A DNA stretch of 64,000 bases, from positions 289,785 to 353,784 of the forward strand of contig NC_009406.2 in the NCBI RefSeq assembly GCF_000002875.2, read 5' to 3'. The notes under the pieces were generated by a model. That model ran no database searches, was not told the DNA's origin, and saw only the letters and a program-made list of their open reading frames with translations. A program made the position numbers and the translations under genes. Source of the stretch: Leishmania infantum JPCM5. Taxonomy: Eukaryota > Euglenozoa > Kinetoplastea > Trypanosomatida > Trypanosomatidae. Below, in pieces: positions 60,690 to 64,000 of the stretch (position 1 is the stretch's first letter; every line of letters starts with the position of its first letter).

Positions 60690-63378
60690 GAGGACGAGAA
60701 GAAAGAGCACGAGCAACAGGAGTCCTTGCCTATCTCTCCCCGACCCCTCGCCCTTACTGTGTGCATGTCACCGTGGATTTGCCCGGTCGCCTGACTTCTG
60801 CCCAGACCGATGGCCCTCGCATTGCCGATTAAGAGCAGCCGTTGCGGGAAGTATCAGTCGAACACGTTTGGCATACATGCCCATGCACACTTGCTCGCCT
60901 GCTTGACTTGCCTGTGGCCGGGGTCTTGTGCCCTCGCTACCCTCGTCCTCCCCGTCGCCCAAACCTCCCTGCGTCTGCGGCGACTTTTTGGCCACTTGCA
61001 TGTTTTTTTTTTTTCGGTAGAGGGGGTGTGAGCGCCGGAACGCTAAGGCAACACCACCATCATTCCTCTACCCCCGCTTCCTCATTGTGTGCGCCTGTGT
61101 GTGTGTCTCTCCCAGCCCGGCCGTGGCCGCGCCTATTCGTACGTGGTAACATGGTTGGTGCTGCGCGTGAGACGTAACAGGCTTAACTGTGTTTAGTTGT
61201 ATATCTTGCATCCCGCCGCTGCTGATCTTTTCGCCTGTGTCCGGGTGTGACGCGCGTCTGTGCGGTTCGCATCTCTTTGTCGCTGGTATCAACGTGGGGC
61301 GCATGCACCGCCGCTGTCTTGAACTCCACTGCCTCTGCTGCTGCGTGTGCGCGTGCCGTCCGTCTTTTCATCTCCCTCCACTCCTCTTCTTCGCTTTGGT
61401 TCCATTGGCGTGTGCGCTTTACGTGCGTTCCCCCCTCCCCCACCCTTCTTTTTGTTTCTCTGTGTGCTTACACGCACCGACACAGTTCTACATTCCTAGT
61501 GCGGCGCTTCCTCAGCGATGGTATTGCGCGCGCGTGTGTGTGTGGGTGCCCCTCACGGACTGAAAGGTCCGCAACTCTCTCGCTTTGCTGCCCTCCCCCT
61601 CCCCCCCTTCTCCCTCTCTTCCTCTCTCTCGCCCACCGCCACCGCCATCACAACAAGCGACATCCTCCCCCTCCCCCCACACACACACCTCCAACTCCAT
61701 TCTTCGATTTCAGCACATCAGTACACTCACGATGTAGCCTAGGAACCATACCTGCACGCGCCATCACGCACACCTTCACCACTGTTGCCTGCTTTCTTTC
61801 TCGCTCCTTATGTGCGTTTTCTTGGCTTGCACCTCTCGATCTGCGCCTTGGGCACTTCGCCCCGTATGCGCCGCCGATCCTCCTCCCCTCCCCTCAGAGC
61901 CCACCCTGGTGACGATGATGCCGGTCACCTTTGCACATGGTATCCTCAGGGTCTCGTGTATCCCTCCCTATCCCTTCCAAAACGCCGAGCCCACTTCTGG
62001 TGGTCACAGGTTCAGGCACTCACGACGTAGGGGCGATCAGAGCGATGTATCACAACTGATGTCGGCGGTCGTGTCCTGGATTGGCGCTGCGGTGGAGCGG
62101 CCCGAAACAGTGCACACGTCTGTGCCATCCGTGCGATGGGCAGAGTGCCAGCGTGACTGGAACGCGCATCTCACTGCCGGCCCTCGCATTGCCTAACGGT
62201 GTGGAGAGGCTGAGCCACCCCGAATGATGTGCACCAGGGGTGCCGACCGGCATGATTGTAGGAGCGGCTGTGAGGCCGCCCTGCGGGGAGAGGTGGTAGG
62301 GAGGCAAAGATAGAAACACACTACGGCTCTTCTCTTCACCCTCCCCCACGACCGGGGGGATTTCTGTGCAGGAAGGCGGGCAGCGCTCGTAAATGCTGGG
62401 CCCTTTCTCGCCTTGCCTTTGAGCTGCATGGCTTCCATAGCGCATTGTTTTTATCGGGCCAGTGCATCTCTGCTCGCGCCTCTCCGCTCTCTCTTCCGCC
62501 TCACGCGCACGCGCATCTACGCGCGCTTCCGTGACCGCACCCGCCGCTCGGTAAACGGTGTCTCTCAATCCTCCTTCCCTCCCTCCCCCTCTCTATCCAT
62601 CTGTGTTCGCTCTACATCAATCGCATGCGAGCGACTGAGTGGCAGCACGAACTCGGCTCATCTGCGTGATATCGGCACAGCCATTTGCACGTACACCCAT
62701 ACAGGTACATACAACCGTAACAACGGAAAGCAAGCGCAAGGCACCTGTGGGCAGCTGGTCGCTCGTGTGTGTGTGCGACTCTGTCAGTCTACCTGGCATG
62801 CGCGCATGCTTCTCTCTGATTACCTCGTTACGAGCCGCCGCGCCACCCCCACCCCAACTCCTCCTCCTGTCTCTGCCTCGGTGTGGCCCAGTTTTGCGTT
62901 GCTGTTCGTATCGCTTAGCGGCTCGCAAAGCGGGAGCTCTTTTCCTTATCAGCGCCATCATTAGTTTCCGCGGCACATCCGCTGCACAACCCTGCAGTGC
63001 CTTCACCTCCTCTCCTGGTCCACTCTGTGTATGCGTGTGTGGTGTGTGTCTGCTCTGCAGAAAAAGAAGGAGGCGCTTCTCGGTGTACCTGGGCATGTGA
63101 ACTACACGGCGGACGCTGTCAGGCGGCTTCCACCAAAAGAAAGGTCACGATCACTGCCTTAATCTTCTTCCATCCTCCGCCACCAGCTCAGTAGCACCGG
63201 ATTATGTGTGCGTGTGCGCGCGTTGCCCCTGTCCCTTCCCACACGCGCACGCACATACGCACACCGTTCTCCTTTTCTTCTCTTGCTGGCCCGTTTTTTT
63301 TTTTTGGGGGGGGGAGGGCATCGAGCCCCGCCCCTAGCAAAGACGAGCAGACACACATACCTACGCCAGTGAAGGAAA
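60690..63378. other. Intergenic spacer with SIDER-like element
   Basis: No supported gene outside the element at about 61895-62285. Contains a T-run at 61003-61015, C-rich and CT-rich tracts at 61587-61635 and 61668-61678, and T/G runs at 63294-63314. Pyrimidine-rich stretches near 62570-62600 and 63262-63306 are candidate trans-splice signals for the last gene. Confidence 0.45.
61895..62285. mobile_element. SIDER-like degenerate retroposon
   Basis: The most complete member in the window. Its 5' half (61965-62093) matches the fragment at 39655-39783, and its 3' half (62179-62281) matches 16549-16643. Shared diagnostic strings are CTCAGGGTC, CTGATGTCGGCGGTC, GGCCCTCGCA, GAGCCACCCCGAA and CGGCATGATTGT. 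It sits in the 3' region of the kinesin gene, the usual position for SIDER elements in Leishmania. Confidence 0.6.
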
Positions 63379-64000
63379 ATGCAGCAAAGCCACGCCAATA
63401 ATATGGTTCGCAACACCGCCGCCGCCACCTCCACGGCGCCGTCCGCCAACTGCGCTAGCAGCGACACGCTTTTCCGACTGGAGTGCATGCTGCTCTTCGC
63501 GTTGGATGTGGTGAGGGGTCCGTACATCCACAGTTGTGCACCGGCTCACCCGCCAGAGGCGATTCGGTCTTTCTTGGAATCCCAGGCGGCGCCTGCCTCG
63601 CCTTCTTCCGCGGCTGCTCCCTACTCTGCAGCGGCGGCGGCGGCGAGCCCGGCAGTCGGAGCCGAGCCAGCGCGGCGTGGCTCACTACCACTACCGCCGC
63701 CGCCATCCCCGGACCTGAAAAAGGTCTCCGCGGAGATGATAGGCGACGATACCACAAGGATGTCCCCAGCTGGATCCAACTGCGACGCGGCGACGGCGGT
63801 GCCGTACACGAAGATGGCGAATGCCGCCATGCACCCATCACCCTCGTTCGGGGCGTGTAGCATTGGTGGGGGCGATGGTGGGCTGGTCGATGCCTCACCA
63901 GCCTTGGAGCTCGGGTCGCTGCAGCACAGCGCTCGCACGCCGCTGCTCAAGGAGCAGCGGCTGTCCCCCTTGTCTCTCGCCAACCGCGCTGGTGCGGCTG
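63379..64000 (+). CDS. 5' part of a gene cut by the window edge; possible NPRL2/longin-type start
   Basis: 207 codons open from ATG 63379 to the last base, with no stop. After a short Asn/Ala/Ser-rich leader, residues 29-55 read TLFRLECMLLFALDVVRGPY then IHSCAP. This resembles the first strands of a longin or DENN-type module, such as the start of NPRL2-like GATOR1 subunits (IECIFF.EFHPT.GPKI.YQVP). The match is short and weak. Residues about 70-207 are Ala/Ser/Pro-rich low complexity, as in other insert-laden proteins here. Codon bias matches real genes, and frames on either strand over this region are shadows of it. The protein continues beyond the window; identity must wait for the rest. 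Confidence 0.6.
   Translation, partial: MQQSHANNMVRNTAAATSTAPSANCASSDTLFRLECMLLFALDVVRGPYIHSCAPAHPPEAIRSFLESQAAPASPSSAAAPYSAAAAAASPAVGAEPARRGSLPLPPPPSPDLKKVSAEMIGDDTTRMSPAGSNCDAATAVPYTKMANAAMHPSPSFGACSIGGGDGGLVDASPALELGSLQHSARTPLLKEQRLSPLSLANRAGAA

Overview
The window looks like nuclear chromosomal DNA of a trypanosomatid of the Leishmania group (Leishmania or a close relative such as Endotrypanum, Leptomonas or Crithidia). The reasons are: GC-rich coding sequence; every supportable protein gene on the + strand and without introns; 1-4 kb spacers full of pyrimidine tracts, (CA)n/(TG)n and (TA)n runs, as expected for trans-splicing of a polycistronic transcript; proteins typical of kinetoplastids with long Ala/Ser/Gly/Pro-rich inserts; and degenerate retroposon-like repeats in the spacers. 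I see no tRNA, rRNA, CRISPR or bacterial operon signals.

Layout: 0.5-1.4 kb, a YbaB/EbfC-like protein. 2.9-7.8 kb, a 1614-aa low-complexity protein. 8.6-10.8 kb, a secreted protein made almost wholly of VGP(L/Q)(S/A) pentapeptides, broken by an assembly gap (10069-10169) and followed by a second copy of its 3' end. 10.8-14.2 kb, a spacer holding the first copy of a 618-bp repeat. 14.2-16.1 kb, a single-pass membrane protein. 17.4-21.5 kb, a Stealth-family hexose-1-phosphate transferase. 22.3-23.5 kb, a frameshifted pseudogene. 23.9-24.7 kb, mitoribosomal protein uL22m. 26.0-28.1 and 29.3-29.6 kb, two unrecognised proteins. 32.2-35.0 kb, an IQUB-like flagellar protein. 37.0-38.6 kb, splicing factor Prp18. 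41.2-43.8 kb, a MICU-type EF-hand regulator of the mitochondrial calcium uniporter. 45.4-47.5 kb, a BCS1-like AAA protein with a broken Walker A motif. 51.3-52.4 kb, a NEK-like kinase. 52.4-53.5 kb, a retroelement tail with the second 618-bp repeat copy. 56.3-60.7 kb, a kinesin-3-like motor. 63.4 kb to the right edge, the 5' end of another gene that is still open at the border.

The genes do not form one pathway; in these organisms neighbours share transcription, not function. There are loose themes: mitochondrion (uL22m, MICU, BCS1-like, perhaps the YbaB-like protein), flagellum and cytoskeleton (IQUB, kinesin, NEK-like kinase), RNA processing (Prp18), and the secretory pathway (repeat protein, membrane protein, Stealth transferase, pseudogene).

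The most interesting points are the pentapeptide-repeat protein with its near-identical 216-bp higher-order units, the apparently ATP-binding-defective BCS1 paralogue, the Stealth enzyme as a candidate phosphoglycan transferase, and two 99%-identical direct repeats that bracket 41.65 kb and could support circular amplicon formation.
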